A stretch of 64,000 bases of DNA from UMGS1958 sp045542415 (GCA_045542415.1 JAZQKZ010000008.1:85423-149422); one strand, 5' to 3'. Shown: positions 8,122-17,050, numbered from the stretch's first letter. Notes: a model not told the origin generated them from the letters alone. Made by a program: numbers and translations.

Positions 8122-8817
8122 TTATCTTGTTAAGCCTATTGAAGTAAGCGGCCAGATTCTGAGCTGCGATTTTCCTAAAATAGCATCGAAAGGTACCTGT
8201 CCTAAATCAGAAGAACGGCTGTCCTTTGAATGGGGACGGTTATCGCCCATTACGAAAACCATATTATCTTCAACAGTCTGAGGAAACTGTGTACGAGAAT
8301 CAATAGCTGAAGTAATACCTGTATAATATTCTTCTTCAAGCTTTGAGCCATCTACATAAACCTTGCCGTCGCGCAAATCAACAGTCTGACCGGGGAGGGC
8401 AATAATTCTTTTTACATAAAATCTCTTCTGAAGATCCTCCGGCAAATCAAAGCCTTCCATGAACTTACGGAAGGATGAAAGCTCATCAACTCCTTCTTCA
8501 GTGGCTAATCTATCAAAGTATTTCTCACGGTCCTTATAAAGACTGTCAAGAATTACAATATCTCCCTGTGCAGGCTCGTAGCCTAATTTGGTAACGATAA
8601 GTCTGTCATTATTTTCAAGGGTAGGGACCATACTTGAGCCATCTACCTTTACTATATCAAAGAGAAATCCTTTTATAAGGAAAGCGATCGCAACTGCAAT
8701 GGCAATTGTATAAACCCATTCCCATATTTCTAAAAGTATTCTTTTTACGGTTGAGTCTGTGGCTGTCTGATTTTCAGTTGCCTCATGGTTTTCATATTCG
8801 TTATTTAAGTCTGACAT
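8122..8817 (-). CDS. lepB: Signal peptidase I
   Basis: The 231-residue membrane protease removes signal peptides from secreted proteins. An N-terminal membrane segment (about residues 29-48) is followed by the catalytic serine in GSSMVPTL (about 61), the catalytic lysine in YVKRIIALPG (about 135) and the GDNRPHSKDSR box. A longer reading frame begins 10 codons upstream, but AAAGGAAG seven to eight bases before ATG 8817 supports the shorter start. The acidic, Asn/Glu-rich N-terminus before the membrane segment is unremarkable. It sits between rplS and ylqF as in other Firmicutes. Confidence 0.93.
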   Translation of the reverse strand: MSDLNNEYENHEATENQTATDSTVKRILLEIWEWVYTIAIAVAIAFLIKGFLFDIVKVDGSSMVPTLENNDRLIVTKLGYEPAQGDIVILDSLYKDREKYFDRLATEEGVDELSSFRKFMEGFDLPEDLQKRFYVKRIIALPGQTVDLRDGKVYVDGSKLEEEYYTGITSAIDSRTQFPQTVEDNMVFVMGDNRPHSKDSRSSDLGQVPFDAILGKSQLRIWPLTSIGLTR

Positions 8818-8858
8818 AAAGATACTTCCTTTCAGCCTGTCGGTCATTTTTTTGATTT

Positions 8859-8886
8859 AAAAAAGGGGCACAAGGCCCCTTTTTTA
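8859..8886 (-). terminator. Bidirectional-looking terminator after rplS
   Basis: GGGGC pairs with GCCCC (8865-8869 with 8875-8879), extended by A/T pairs, with a T6 run on either strand. It separates rplS from lepB. Confidence 0.8.
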
Positions 8887-8904
8887 TCTTAAAGTCAAAG
8901 AAAC

Positions 8905-9255
8905 TTAGATTCTTTCCTTAACCTTTGCAGCCTTACCTACTCTGTCACGGAGATAGAAAAGTCTTGCACGACGTACCTTACCACGTCTTACGATCTCAAT
9001 CTTCTCAAGGTTCGGTGAATTTACCGGCCATGTCTTCTCAACACCTACACCGTATGAAACTCTTCTTACTGTGAAAGTCTTAGCGATACCGCCGCCCTGA
9101 ACCTTAATGATTGTACCCTCGAACATCTGAGTTCTTGTTCTTGAACCCTCAACGATCTTCTGGTAAACCTTAACTGTTGAACCAACCTCTAACTCCGGAA
9201 GGTCTGTTCTGATCTGGTCTTTTGTAATAGCGTTAATGATTTCTACTGCGTTCAT
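8905..9255 (-). CDS. rplS: 50S ribosomal protein L19
   Basis: The 116-residue protein shows clear L19 sequence: GSTVKVYQKIVEG, RTQMFEGTIIKVQGGG, and RRGKVRRARLFYLRDRVGKAAKVKER at the basic C-terminus. L19 sits at the interface of the two ribosomal subunits. Two adjacent ATG codons occur (9258 and 9255); the second has the better spacing (8 bases) from GGAGG. The length matches the 115-residue Bacillus protein. A sigma-A promoter and a probable autoregulatory leader lie upstream. Confidence 0.95.
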   Translation of the reverse strand: MNAVEIINAITKDQIRTDLPELEVGSTVKVYQKIVEGSRTRTQMFEGTIIKVQGGGIAKTFTVRRVSYGVGVEKTWPVNSPNLEKIEIVRRGKVRRARLFYLRDRVGKAAKVKERI

Positions 9256-9258
9256 CAT

Positions 9259-9320
9259 TAATTCCTCCTTATTTCTAAGACATTCGTGCCGACCAAGGCA
9301 GAGGAACATCCGTAATCCAT
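9259..9320 (-). promoter_or_regulatory. Probable L19 mRNA leader
   Basis: Between the promoter and the rplS ribosome site the minus strand reads GGATGTTCCTCTGCC then TTGGTCGGCACGAATGTC. The GGATGTTCC element and the short paired structure just upstream of rplS resemble the L19 leader described in low-GC Gram-positives, in which the protein represses its own mRNA. The match is by eye; a covariance-model scan would settle it. Confidence 0.55.
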
Positions 9321-9323
9321 TAT

Positions 9324-9352
9324 AGTATAACATAAACCTATTGAAAAATCAA
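9324..9352 (-). promoter_or_regulatory. Promoter of rplS
   Basis: On the minus strand TTGATT (9347-9352) and TATACT (9324-9329) are 17 bp apart, placing the transcript start near 9317, just ahead of the probable L19 leader. Confidence 0.7.
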
Positions 9353-9450
9353 GACAATTATTTGAAAAATATTTGACATATTTTTGCACAAAATAACATA
9401 GGTTTGTTATGAATATAGTACAATATATTAATAAAAGGGCGGTAAGCGGG

Positions 9451-10551
9451 ATGATAAAAAACAAAAAAAGAGTGACTGCTCTGATTACTCTTGCAGTGTT
9501 GGTGGCAGGAGTCTGTTTGGTGATTAAGTGGACGGAAAGAAACAGGGCAATTTCAGTTTTTAATGATGCGGGAGAGGATTATATACAGCTGCTGCGTGAG
9601 GGATTGCCGGACGAGCAGGCTGAAGAAAGTGGAATTAAGGAAACGATAAATTCACTGCTCGGCTTTGATACAAGTGAACCGCATACAATCATAAAAAGCA
9701 GCTCATCAATATTTAATGATGTTGAGATTGAAGAGGATGAAGGTTCTTTATTACCCGAAGAAATTCCGGAGGAAACGAGCGTGCCGGAGGACAAGCCGAG
9801 TATATTACCGACTTTTTCTCAGATATGTACAGCGTCAGGGCTTACGGTAAATAATGCAACGGGATATACAGCAGAGCCGGATGTTGTATGTGCGGAGCCT
9901 TTATATATAAAGCCATCCTATGACGGACCGCAGATACTTATAGTACATACCCATACAACAGAGTGCTATGATGGAGATAACCTTGTCGGAGAGTCGGACA
10001 GGACAACAGATGAAGCAAAAAATATGATTGCGGTCGGAGAAAAAATAAAAAATGTACTTGGTGAGTATGGGATTGAATCTATTCATGATACAACAGTTCA
10101 TGATTATCCGACATATCAGGGAGCATACACAAGGGCATTGTCAACAATAGAGAAGAATTTAAAGAATTATCCGACAATAAAAATGGTATTTGATATACAT
10201 AGGGATGCATTTATATATTCGGACGGTTCAAAGCTTACACTGCAATGCGAAACTGAGGGGATAACGGCGGCGAAGGTTATGATAGTATGCGGAACGGATT
10301 CAATGGGGCTAAGTCACCCGCACTGGCGTGAAAACTTTAAGCTTGCTGCAAAAATTCAGAACACCGCGGAGATTATGTATCCGGGAATGATGCGTCCTAT
10401 AAATCTGAGAAAAGAGCGTTTTAATATGCATACAACAACAGGAAGCCTGTTGTTTGAAATAGGTGCAAACGGAAATACACTTGAAGAAGCGATTGTATCG
10501 GGTGAAAACATCGGACGTGCAATTGCGGCAGTACTGATTAATCAGTCGTGA
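9451..10551 (+). CDS. spoIIP: Stage II sporulation protein P (peptidoglycan hydrolase)
   Basis: SpoIIP is a membrane-anchored amidase/endopeptidase that thins septal peptidoglycan during engulfment. The 366-residue product starts with a basic stretch and a membrane segment (TALITLAVLVAGVCLVI), then an acidic low-complexity linker rich in Glu/Pro. The catalytic domain occupies about residues 155-360 and shows HTHTTECYDG, the metal/active-site DIHRDA, and GSLLFEIGANGNTLEEA, all typical of SpoIIP. An in-frame ATG at 9409 lacks a ribosome site; ATG 9451 follows a GGGCGG stretch and is preferred. It is divergent from rplS. It supports endospore formation. Confidence 0.9.
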   Translation: MIKNKKRVTALITLAVLVAGVCLVIKWTERNRAISVFNDAGEDYIQLLREGLPDEQAEESGIKETINSLLGFDTSEPHTIIKSSSSIFNDVEIEEDEGSLLPEEIPEETSVPEDKPSILPTFSQICTASGLTVNNATGYTAEPDVVCAEPLYIKPSYDGPQILIVHTHTTECYDGDNLVGESDRTTDEAKNMIAVGEKIKNVLGEYGIESIHDTTVHDYPTYQGAYTRALSTIEKNLKNYPTIKMVFDIHRDAFIYSDGSKLTLQCETEGITAAKVMIVCGTDSMGLSHPHWRENFKLAAKIQNTAEIMYPGMMRPINLRKERFNMHTTTGSLLFEIGANGNTLEEAIVSGENIGRAIAAVLINQS

Positions 10552-10851
10552 AAAATTATAAAGGATATCAAGTCAAAAAAATAATCTTCACGGACTGTAA
10601 CAAGTAAAAAAATACGGATTTTCTTGACTTCAATATTAATAGGTGATATACTTATTACATAAACAGTTATTATGGTTGTTGTGAAAAGAACCGAATAGTT
10701 TGATGCAGTAAAAAAATGTAATGGACTTACGGAATACAGACCAAATAATATAGAATTTAGATGATGTGGTATTAAAAAACGAATGAATTTGAACTTACTG
10801 ACATCAGCAGAGTTGATTAAAAAACATTAAGATAGTATCGGAGGATGAATA
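10552..10851 (+). promoter_or_regulatory. Intergenic region with promoter of the GH2 gene
   Basis: TTGACT (10624-10629) and TATACT (10647-10652) are 17 bp apart, giving a leader of roughly 190 nt before the GH2 start. The leader is A/T rich with no hairpin-plus-T-run attenuator that I can see. No terminator is evident after spoIIP. No open frame in the stretch has a convincing ribosome site. Confidence 0.6.
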
Positions 10852-12510
10852 ATGATAAGATTATTTGATACCCACAAGATAAGAAAAAGTACTGAGCTTA
10901 ACGGTTTATGGGATTTTAAGGCAGAGTGCTATGATAAGATCTATAAGATGAGTGTTCCGGGGTGTTGGGAACAGCATCCCGATTTTTTGAAGTACAGGGG
11001 AAAAGGCACATATACAAAAAAGATATATACGAGAAAATGCGGAAACATCCGTCTGGAGTTTAAGGGCGTAAGTCATACCGGCGATGTTTACTTTGACGGA
11101 GAAAAGATTGCACATCATTATAATGCATTTACTCCTTTTTCGGCTATTATCAAAGGTGTATCAGTCGGAGAACACGAAATAAAGGTTGAGGTTGATAATA
11201 CTTTCGGAGAACATTCTGCTCTGCATTTACCTAATGACTACTATACATACGGCGGTATCACCAGAGGTGTAGTGATGGAGGAGCTTGCTGGTTTATATAT
11301 TAAAAATGTGCATTTTACTTCTGTGTGTGCTAACGGTAAGTGGAGTGGCGAAATAAAGGTCGTTGCAGTGAATTTATCTGACAGCAGTGCGGAGATTGAA
11401 ATCAAAACTGAGATTGCGGGACATGAGATGGACTCAGGGACACAAAAAATTGATGCGAATGCCGAGCTTGAAATAGTCCTTAATGCTGAGATTGACAGTG
11501 TTGAAGTATGGTCACCTGAAAATCCGAAGTTATATATGCTTGAAACAAAACTTTATAACAATGGCAATGTAGTTGATGATCTGTTAGATCGGGTGGGATT
11601 CAGAACCGTTGAAGTAAAGGATACAAAGATTTATTTGAACGGTGAAGAAATGTATATGAATGGTTTTAATCGTCACGAGGACTATGCAGGTGTGGGTTGT
11701 GCAATTCCGATGCAGCTTATGGTGCAGGATATTGAGCTGATGCGTGATATGAATGCGAACGCAGTAAGAACCTGTCACTACCCAAATGATGAGCTGTTCC
11801 TTGACTTATGTGATGAATACGGAATGCTTGTCTGGGAAGAAAATCATGCAAGAGGAATTGGAATAGAAAATATGCGTAACCCGCATTTTGAAGAGCAGTG
11901 CGAGGATTGCATAAAAGAGATGATAGAAAATCACTATAACCATCCCTCGATTGTTATATGGGGAATTTTGAACGAATGCGGAGCTGAAGCAGAAGACGGA
12001 CGTGAGATGTATAAGAAGCAATATGAGCAGATAAAAAGTATGGATATATCACGTCCGACAACATCTGCAACCTGCCGTCATTTTACGGATATCACTCTTG
12101 ATTTACCGGATGTAGTATCGTTTAATATGTATTCGGGCTGGTATAAGGACTGTCCTGTTGATGAAAGAAATGATCAGGAAATTGACTGGATAAGAAAATC
12201 GGGCGGTGATAATAAGCCGATAATTGTAAGTGAGCTTGGAGCAGCAGCAATGTATGGCTACCGTGATCGGGCAAGATGCAAGTGGAGCGAGGAAAGACAG
12301 TCAGATATAATTCGTGAAAATCTTGAAGTATATATGAATGATGACAGAATATGCGGAGTATTTATATGGCAGTTTGCGGATTGCAGAGTAACCGAAGAGG
12401 GAGAATGGTTTGCAACAAGAGCAAGATGTCATAACAATAAGGGTATTGTAGATGAGTACAGACGTCCTAAGATAGCATATGATACAATAAAAGAGATGTT
12501 TAAGAAATAA
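10852..12510 (+). CDS. GH2 family glycosidase, beta-glucuronidase-like
   Basis: The 552-residue enzyme has the GH2 layout: a jelly-roll sugar-binding domain (about 1-165), an immunoglobulin-like domain (about 170-265) and a TIM barrel. The acid/base glutamate is in WGILNECG (about 375) and the nucleophile in VSELGA (about 461). Near 528 the chain reads NNKG, matching the NxKG motif that beta-glucuronidases use to hold the uronate carboxylate (NKKG in E. coli UidA). Without a signal peptide it should act in the cytoplasm on imported uronides. In this pectin setting the substrate could be glucuronides or galacturonides. GGAGG precedes the start. Confidence 0.85.
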   Translation: MIRLFDTHKIRKSTELNGLWDFKAECYDKIYKMSVPGCWEQHPDFLKYRGKGTYTKKIYTRKCGNIRLEFKGVSHTGDVYFDGEKIAHHYNAFTPFSAIIKGVSVGEHEIKVEVDNTFGEHSALHLPNDYYTYGGITRGVVMEELAGLYIKNVHFTSVCANGKWSGEIKVVAVNLSDSSAEIEIKTEIAGHEMDSGTQKIDANAELEIVLNAEIDSVEVWSPENPKLYMLETKLYNNGNVVDDLLDRVGFRTVEVKDTKIYLNGEEMYMNGFNRHEDYAGVGCAIPMQLMVQDIELMRDMNANAVRTCHYPNDELFLDLCDEYGMLVWEENHARGIGIENMRNPHFEEQCEDCIKEMIENHYNHPSIVIWGILNECGAEAEDGREMYKKQYEQIKSMDISRPTTSATCRHFTDITLDLPDVVSFNMYSGWYKDCPVDERNDQEIDWIRKSGGDNKPIIVSELGAAAMYGYRDRARCKWSEERQSDIIRENLEVYMNDDRICGVFIWQFADCRVTEEGEWFATRARCHNNKGIVDEYRRPKIAYDTIKEMFKK

Positions 12511-12514
12511 TGAA

Positions 12515-12541
12515 ACTGCGGAGAAATCCGCAGTTTTTTTT
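12515..12541 (+). terminator. Terminator of the GH2 gene
   Basis: ACTGCGGA pairs with TCCGCAGT across a GAAA loop and is followed by eight T residues. Confidence 0.92.
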
Positions 12542-12552
12542 GCATAAAACTA

Positions 12553-12581
12553 TTGCAGATAAGCTTGAATTGTGATATACT
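12553..12581 (+). promoter_or_regulatory. Promoter of ygiQ-folD
   Basis: TTGCAG (12553-12558) and TATACT (12576-12581) are 17 bp apart and about 30 bp upstream of the ygiQ start. Confidence 0.65.
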
Positions 12582-12612
12582 TATAAAGAATTTATAAAAA
12601 CGGAGAGTGAAA

Positions 12613-14565
12613 ATGAAAAAAGATTTTCTTCCGATAAATAAAGAGGATATGAATAAGCGTGGCTGGGAACAGCTTGATTTTCTCTACATTGTAGGAGATG
12701 CATATGTTGATCATCCGAGCTTTGGACATGCAATCATATCACGTTTGCTTGAAGCTCACGGTTACAAGGTCGGAATTGTTGCATTGCCTGACTGGCACAG
12801 TACAAAGGATTTTGTGAGGATGGGCAGACCGAAGCTTGGTGTATTAGTGAGTGCAGGTAATATTGACAGTATGGTAAATCACTATACAGTAAGTAAGAAA
12901 AAGCGTCATGATGATTCATATGCACCCGGAAATAAAGCAGGAATGCGTCCTGACAGAGCGACGATAGTATATTGTAACCGCATTAGGGAGGCTTTTGGGA
13001 AAATTCCTATTCTTATAGGTGGAGTTGAAGCGAGTCTCAGACGGTTTGCTCATTATGATTACTGGGATGATAAAATACGACGCTCCATTCTTTTGGATTC
13101 AAGGGCAAATATCCTGATGTACGGAATGGGTGAGCGGCAGATTGTTGCATTGGCAAATAAATTGCGTGACGGTATAGCTGTTGAGGAAATAACGGATGTT
13201 CCGGGAACATGTTATGTAGCAAATGAGTACAGTGCCGAAAATTCAGTATTAATCCCATCGTATGAGGATTGTGCAGAAAGTAAAAAAGATTATGCGGTTT
13301 CGTGTCGGGTACAATATTACGAACAGAATCCGTATATAGGAAAAACGGTAGTTCAGAAACATGGAGACAAGTATCTTATACAGAATCCTCCACAGCCGCC
13401 GCTGTCAACTGAAGAGTTGGATACAGTATATGAACTGCCATATATGAAAAATTATCATCCGTGCTATGAATCGTTTGGCGGCATTAAGGCAATTGAAGAG
13501 GTTAAATTTTCTTTGGCAGCTAATCGGGGCTGTTACGGTAGCTGTAATTTTTGTGCATTAGCGTTTCATCAGGGACGGGTTGTTACTTCAAGAAGTGATG
13601 AAAGTCTTATTGCAGAAGCAAGGGAAATGATAAAGGATAGAGATTTTAAGGGCTATATTCATGATGTCGGTGGACCGACTGCGAATTTCAGAGTACCTGC
13701 ATGTAAAAAGCAGACAACTCTGGGAGCGTGCAAGGATAAGCAATGCTTATTTCCGTCACCGTGTAAGAATATGGAGATATCACATACGAAGTACCTGAAT
13801 CTGCTGAGAAAGCTGCGTGCATTGCCCGGAGTAAAAAAGGTATTTATAAGGTCGGGGATACGCTTTGACTATCTGATAGCAGATAAGGATGACAGCTTTT
13901 TTTATGAGCTGTGTAAGCACCATGTCAGCGGTCAGTTAAAGGTTGCACCTGAGCATGTGAGCGATAATGTATTAAAGCACATGGGTAAGCCTGAGAATAG
14001 CGTATATAATAAGTTTTCCGAAAAGTTTTATAAAATTAATCAGAAAATCGGCAAAAAACAGTATCTGGTACCGTATCTCATGTCAAGCCATCCGGGCAGT
14101 ACCCTGCGTGATGCAATACGTCTTGCGGAATACTTAAAGGCAAATAATATAAATCCGCAGCAGGTTCAGGATTTTTATCCGACACCGGGAACTGTATCAA
14201 CCTGTATGTTTTATACGGGTCTTAATCCGTTCACAATGGAAAAGGTATATATACCGAAATCCGGAAAGGAAAAGGCAATGCAAAGAGCATTACTGCAGTT
14301 CCGTAATCCGGAAAACTACGCAATAGTTCATGAAGCATTAACTAAGGCGGGGAGAGAGGATTTGATAGGTTTTCAGGACAGATGTCTTATCCGACCGCCT
14401 AAAGGTAATATATTAAACGAGCAAAAGAAAGGAAAGAATAATTATGGCAAAGCTGTTAATGGGAAAAGAGGTTTCAGCAAGAATAAAGGACGAGCTGAAA
14501 GCAGAAGTGGTAAAAATGAAAGAAAGGGGAATAGAACCGGGACTCGCAGTAATCATCGTGGGTGA
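12613..14565 (+). CDS. ygiQ: YgiQ family radical SAM protein with a tail overlapping folD
   Basis: This 650-residue cytoplasmic protein has the YgiQ N-terminal region, a radical SAM core with the cluster motif RGCYGSCNFC (about residues 310-320), and the C-terminal part (CLIRPPKG). The reaction is not established in the literature I know. ATG 12613 has GGAG seven bases upstream and is preferred to the GTG two codons before. The last 40 residues are strongly basic (Lys/Arg/Gly/Asn rich) and are encoded inside folD in another frame, a 122-nt overlap. This could be a real tail or read-through after loss of an original stop. Confidence 0.87.
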   Translation: MKKDFLPINKEDMNKRGWEQLDFLYIVGDAYVDHPSFGHAIISRLLEAHGYKVGIVALPDWHSTKDFVRMGRPKLGVLVSAGNIDSMVNHYTVSKKKRHDDSYAPGNKAGMRPDRATIVYCNRIREAFGKIPILIGGVEASLRRFAHYDYWDDKIRRSILLDSRANILMYGMGERQIVALANKLRDGIAVEEITDVPGTCYVANEYSAENSVLIPSYEDCAESKKDYAVSCRVQYYEQNPYIGKTVVQKHGDKYLIQNPPQPPLSTEELDTVYELPYMKNYHPCYESFGGIKAIEEVKFSLAANRGCYGSCNFCALAFHQGRVVTSRSDESLIAEAREMIKDRDFKGYIHDVGGPTANFRVPACKKQTTLGACKDKQCLFPSPCKNMEISHTKYLNLLRKLRALPGVKKVFIRSGIRFDYLIADKDDSFFYELCKHHVSGQLKVAPEHVSDNVLKHMGKPENSVYNKFSEKFYKINQKIGKKQYLVPYLMSSHPGSTLRDAIRLAEYLKANNINPQQVQDFYPTPGTVSTCMFYTGLNPFTMEKVYIPKSGKEKAMQRALLQFRNPENYAIVHEALTKAGREDLIGFQDRCLIRPPKGNILNEQKKGKNNYGKAVNGKRGFSKNKGRAESRSGKNERKGNRTGTRSNHRG

Positions 14566-15295
14566 CGACCCGGCGAGCCGTGTATATGTAAACAATAAGA
14601 AGCTTGCGTGCGAATACTGCGGAATAAATTCATATGAATATGCACTTCCGGCTCAGACTACTGAGGAAGAGGTTTTAAAGCTTATTGATGAGCTTAATAA
14701 TGACCCGAAGGTATCAGGAATCCTTTGCCAGCTGCCGGTTCCCAAGCATATCAATGAGCAGGCGATTATTAATGCAATAAATCCTAAAAAAGACGTGGAT
14801 GCATTCCATCCGGTAAACGTAGGAAAGATTATGACAGGTGATTATGATTTCGTTCCGTGTACTCCGGCGGGAGTTATGGAGTTAATTAAGGAAAGCGGAA
14901 TTGATGTATGCGGTAAGGAATGTGTGGTAGTAGGAAGAAGTAATATAGTAGGAAAGCCGATGTCAATGCTTCTTCTGCATCAGAACGGCACCGTTACAAT
15001 CTGTCATTCAAGAACAGCAGATTTAGCTGAAAAAACAAAGAATGCTGATATTCTTGTTGCAGCGGTAGGTATTCCTGAGTTTATCAAGGGTGATATGATA
15101 AAAGAGGGTGCTGTTGTAATTGATGTGGGTATCAACAGAGTAGCACCGAAGAAGCTGGTAGGCGATGTCGAGTTTGAGAGTGCCGAAAAGGTGGCAGGAG
15201 CAATCACACCGGTACCGGGCGGTGTAGGACCGATGACAATAGCTATGCTTATGAAGAATACTTTAAAGGCGGCAGAAATTAATAATGTGAAATAA
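14444..15295 (+). CDS. folD: Methylenetetrahydrofolate dehydrogenase/cyclohydrolase
   Basis: FolD interconverts 5,10-methylene-, methenyl- and 10-formyl-tetrahydrofolate in one-carbon metabolism. The 283-residue sequence has the substrate region VIIVGDDPASRVYVNNKK with the catalytic lysine, QLPVPKHI, KDVDAFHPVN, and the NADP-binding loop VVGRSNIVGKP; it ends with the PGGVGPMT motif. The start at 14444 is supported by AAAGGAAAG upstream and by homology-like N-terminal sequence, so the overlap with ygiQ is real at DNA level. It is cotranscribed with ygiQ and ends in a hairpin terminator. Confidence 0.95.
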   Translation: MAKLLMGKEVSARIKDELKAEVVKMKERGIEPGLAVIIVGDDPASRVYVNNKKLACEYCGINSYEYALPAQTTEEEVLKLIDELNNDPKVSGILCQLPVPKHINEQAIINAINPKKDVDAFHPVNVGKIMTGDYDFVPCTPAGVMELIKESGIDVCGKECVVVGRSNIVGKPMSMLLLHQNGTVTICHSRTADLAEKTKNADILVAAVGIPEFIKGDMIKEGAVVIDVGINRVAPKKLVGDVEFESAEKVAGAITPVPGGVGPMTIAMLMKNTLKAAEINNVK

Positions 15296-15305
15296 TTTTT
15301 ACAAG

Positions 15306-15335
15306 AGGATGTTGTGTTAAGACAACATCCTTTTA
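15306..15335 (+). terminator. Terminator of folD
   Basis: A 10-bp perfect stem (15306-15315 with 15322-15331) with a 6-base loop is followed by TTTT. Confidence 0.82.
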
Positions 15336-15365
15336 TGTTATCTGTGTAGGTGGCAACAATTACAT

Positions 15366-15394
15366 TTGAATTACAGGTGCTGCTATGTTATACT
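15366..15394 (+). promoter_or_regulatory. Promoter of the LysM-CAP gene
   Basis: TTGAAT (15366-15371) and TATACT (15389-15394) are 17 bp apart, about 44 bp before the start codon. Confidence 0.7.
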
Positions 15395-15437
15395 GAAGAG
15401 GTGTCATTAATGACAACAGATATACAGGAGGAACAAT

Positions 15438-16037
15438 ATGAAAAGGTTAATATCAATATTTATAGCAATTCAGGTGATGCTCGCATCTGTAGCTTCAGCT
15501 GCAACAACTCACAAGGTTGTATCAGGAGACAGCATGTGGAAGATTGCAGTTAAGTACGAAGAGGGTTTAAGTGAAATTATAGCAGCCAATCCGCAGATTT
15601 CAAATCCTGAGCTGATATATCCGGGACAGATAATAAATATTCCGTCAACAGATTCCGGAGTGTTAAGCTATGAAAGCGAGGTTGTGAGACTTGTAAATGA
15701 AATCAGAGTTGAAAACGGACTGAATAAGCTTGTGCATGATTGGGAACTAAGTCGTGTGGCAAGATATAAGTCGCAGGATATGAAAGATAATAATTACTTT
15801 TCGCACACAAGTCCGGTTTATGGTTCGCCTTTTAATATGATAAAGAATTTTGGTATTTCCTGCAGAAGTGCAGGAGAAAATATTGCAAAGGGGCAGGCGA
15901 CTCCACAGTCGGTTGTGAATTCCTGGATGAACTCATCCGGGCACCGTGCTAACATCCTTAACTCATCGTATAACAGGATTGGTGTCGGATATGTAGCTGA
16001 CGGAAAATACTGGACACAGATGTTTATAGGAAAGTAA
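15438..16037 (+). CDS. Secreted LysM and CAP domain protein
   Basis: The 199-residue protein has a signal peptide (about 1-21), one LysM peptidoglycan-binding domain (HKVVSGDSMWKIAVKY to YPGQIINIP, about 25-69) and a CAP/SCP domain (about 78-197) with FSHTSP, AGENIA and SSGHRANIL. Bacterial proteins of this YkwD/SafA-like architecture are linked to spores or cell walls, but the activity is uncertain. AGGAGG lies ahead of ATG 15438. It is a single-gene unit with its own promoter and terminator. Confidence 0.87.
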   Translation: MKRLISIFIAIQVMLASVASAATTHKVVSGDSMWKIAVKYEEGLSEIIAANPQISNPELIYPGQIINIPSTDSGVLSYESEVVRLVNEIRVENGLNKLVHDWELSRVARYKSQDMKDNNYFSHTSPVYGSPFNMIKNFGISCRSAGENIAKGQATPQSVVNSWMNSSGHRANILNSSYNRIGVGYVADGKYWTQMFIGK

Positions 16038-16057
16038 TAATTCAGTAGATATAATAG

Positions 16058-16088
16058 TTGCCCCGATATTTATTGGATATTGGGGCAA
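16058..16088 (+). terminator. Terminator-like hairpin after the LysM-CAP gene
   Basis: TTGCCCCGATAT pairs with ATATTGGGGCAA (one G-T pair) across a 7-base loop. The following T tract is weak. Confidence 0.65.
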
Positions 16089-16124
16089 TTAACTTATTTT
16101 AAGCACAATAAAACATAAAAACAC

Positions 16125-16153
16125 TTGATTTTATGCAAACAACATAGTATAAT
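16125..16153 (+). promoter_or_regulatory. Promoter of the PHP phosphatase gene
   Basis: TTGATT (16125-16130) and a perfect TATAAT (16148-16153) are 17 bp apart. Confidence 0.75.
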
Positions 16154-16199
16154 TAATATATCAGAATAATAAAAAGTAAGATAAATAAGAGGAATAAAT

Positions 16200-16973
16200 A
16201 TGATATATAACTATCATACTCATACATGGCGTTGCGGTCATGCAAGCGGTACGGAAGAAGAATATATAAAAAGAGCAATTGAATGCGGTATAAAATATAT
16301 GGGTTTTTCAGATCATGCACCCTATGTATTTCCGGATGGATATGAATCGGGATACAGAGTACCTGCAAATGAAGCAAAATGTTATGTTGATGAGTTATCA
16401 TTACTCAAGGAAAAATATAAAGATAAAATTGATATTAAAATAGGATTTGAAATGGAATATTATCCATCTCACTTTGATAAGATGTTGAAAAATATAATAG
16501 AAGTCGGTGGGGAATATTTAATTCTCGGACAACACTTTATAGGCGAAGAACATCCGGGCGGCTGCTATACATATTCCGAAACTGACAGTACAGATACCCT
16601 TAAGGAATACGTTGCAGTAGTTACAGAAGCGATTAAAAGCGGTGTATTCACATATGTGGCGCATCCGGATATTATCAGATTTACAGGAGATGTGATTGCG
16701 TATAAGGAAGAAATGCGAAAAATTTGTATTGCATCAAGAGAGTATGATGTTCCGTTGGAAATAAATTTTCTTGGTATAAGGGATAATCGAAAATATCCCA
16801 ACGAAGCGTTTTGGGAAGTTGCCGGAGAAGAAAAATCACCGGTTACATTCGGATTTGATGCTCATGATATTTTAAGTGCATATGATGCCGCTTCGCTCGT
16901 TAAAGCAAAAGAAATGGTAAAGAAGTATAAGCTTAACTATATAGGAAAACCCCGACTGAAAATTGTGCAGTAG
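16200..16973 (+). CDS. PHP-domain histidinol-phosphatase-like protein
   Basis: The 257-residue enzyme belongs to the PHP metal-dependent phosphoesterases. Metal ligands are visible in order: HTHTWRCGHA (about 6-15), FSDHAP (about 38), GFEMEYYP (about 83), LGQHF (about 106), VAHPD (about 156) and FDAHD at the end. This set matches HisK/HisJ-type histidinol phosphatases that release phosphate from histidinol phosphate in histidine synthesis. No other his gene is nearby, so the substrate is inferred from family only. The start has an AGAGG site. Confidence 0.85.
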   Translation: MIYNYHTHTWRCGHASGTEEEYIKRAIECGIKYMGFSDHAPYVFPDGYESGYRVPANEAKCYVDELSLLKEKYKDKIDIKIGFEMEYYPSHFDKMLKNIIEVGGEYLILGQHFIGEEHPGGCYTYSETDSTDTLKEYVAVVTEAIKSGVFTYVAHPDIIRFTGDVIAYKEEMRKICIASREYDVPLEINFLGIRDNRKYPNEAFWEVAGEEKSPVTFGFDAHDILSAYDAASLVKAKEMVKKYKLNYIGKPRLKIVQ

Positions 16974-16995
16974 TTAAAATGGTATATAAAATTTT

Positions 16996-17033
16996 AACCT
17001 CAAGGGACATAAAAATGTTTCTTGAGGTTTTAT
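16996..17033 (+). terminator. Terminator of the PHP phosphatase gene
   Basis: AACCTCAAG pairs with CTTGAGGTT; G-T pairs and ACAT/ATGT extend the stem to a tetraloop. A T-rich stretch follows. Confidence 0.75.
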
Positions 17034-17050
17034 TATTTTGAATAAGTGTA

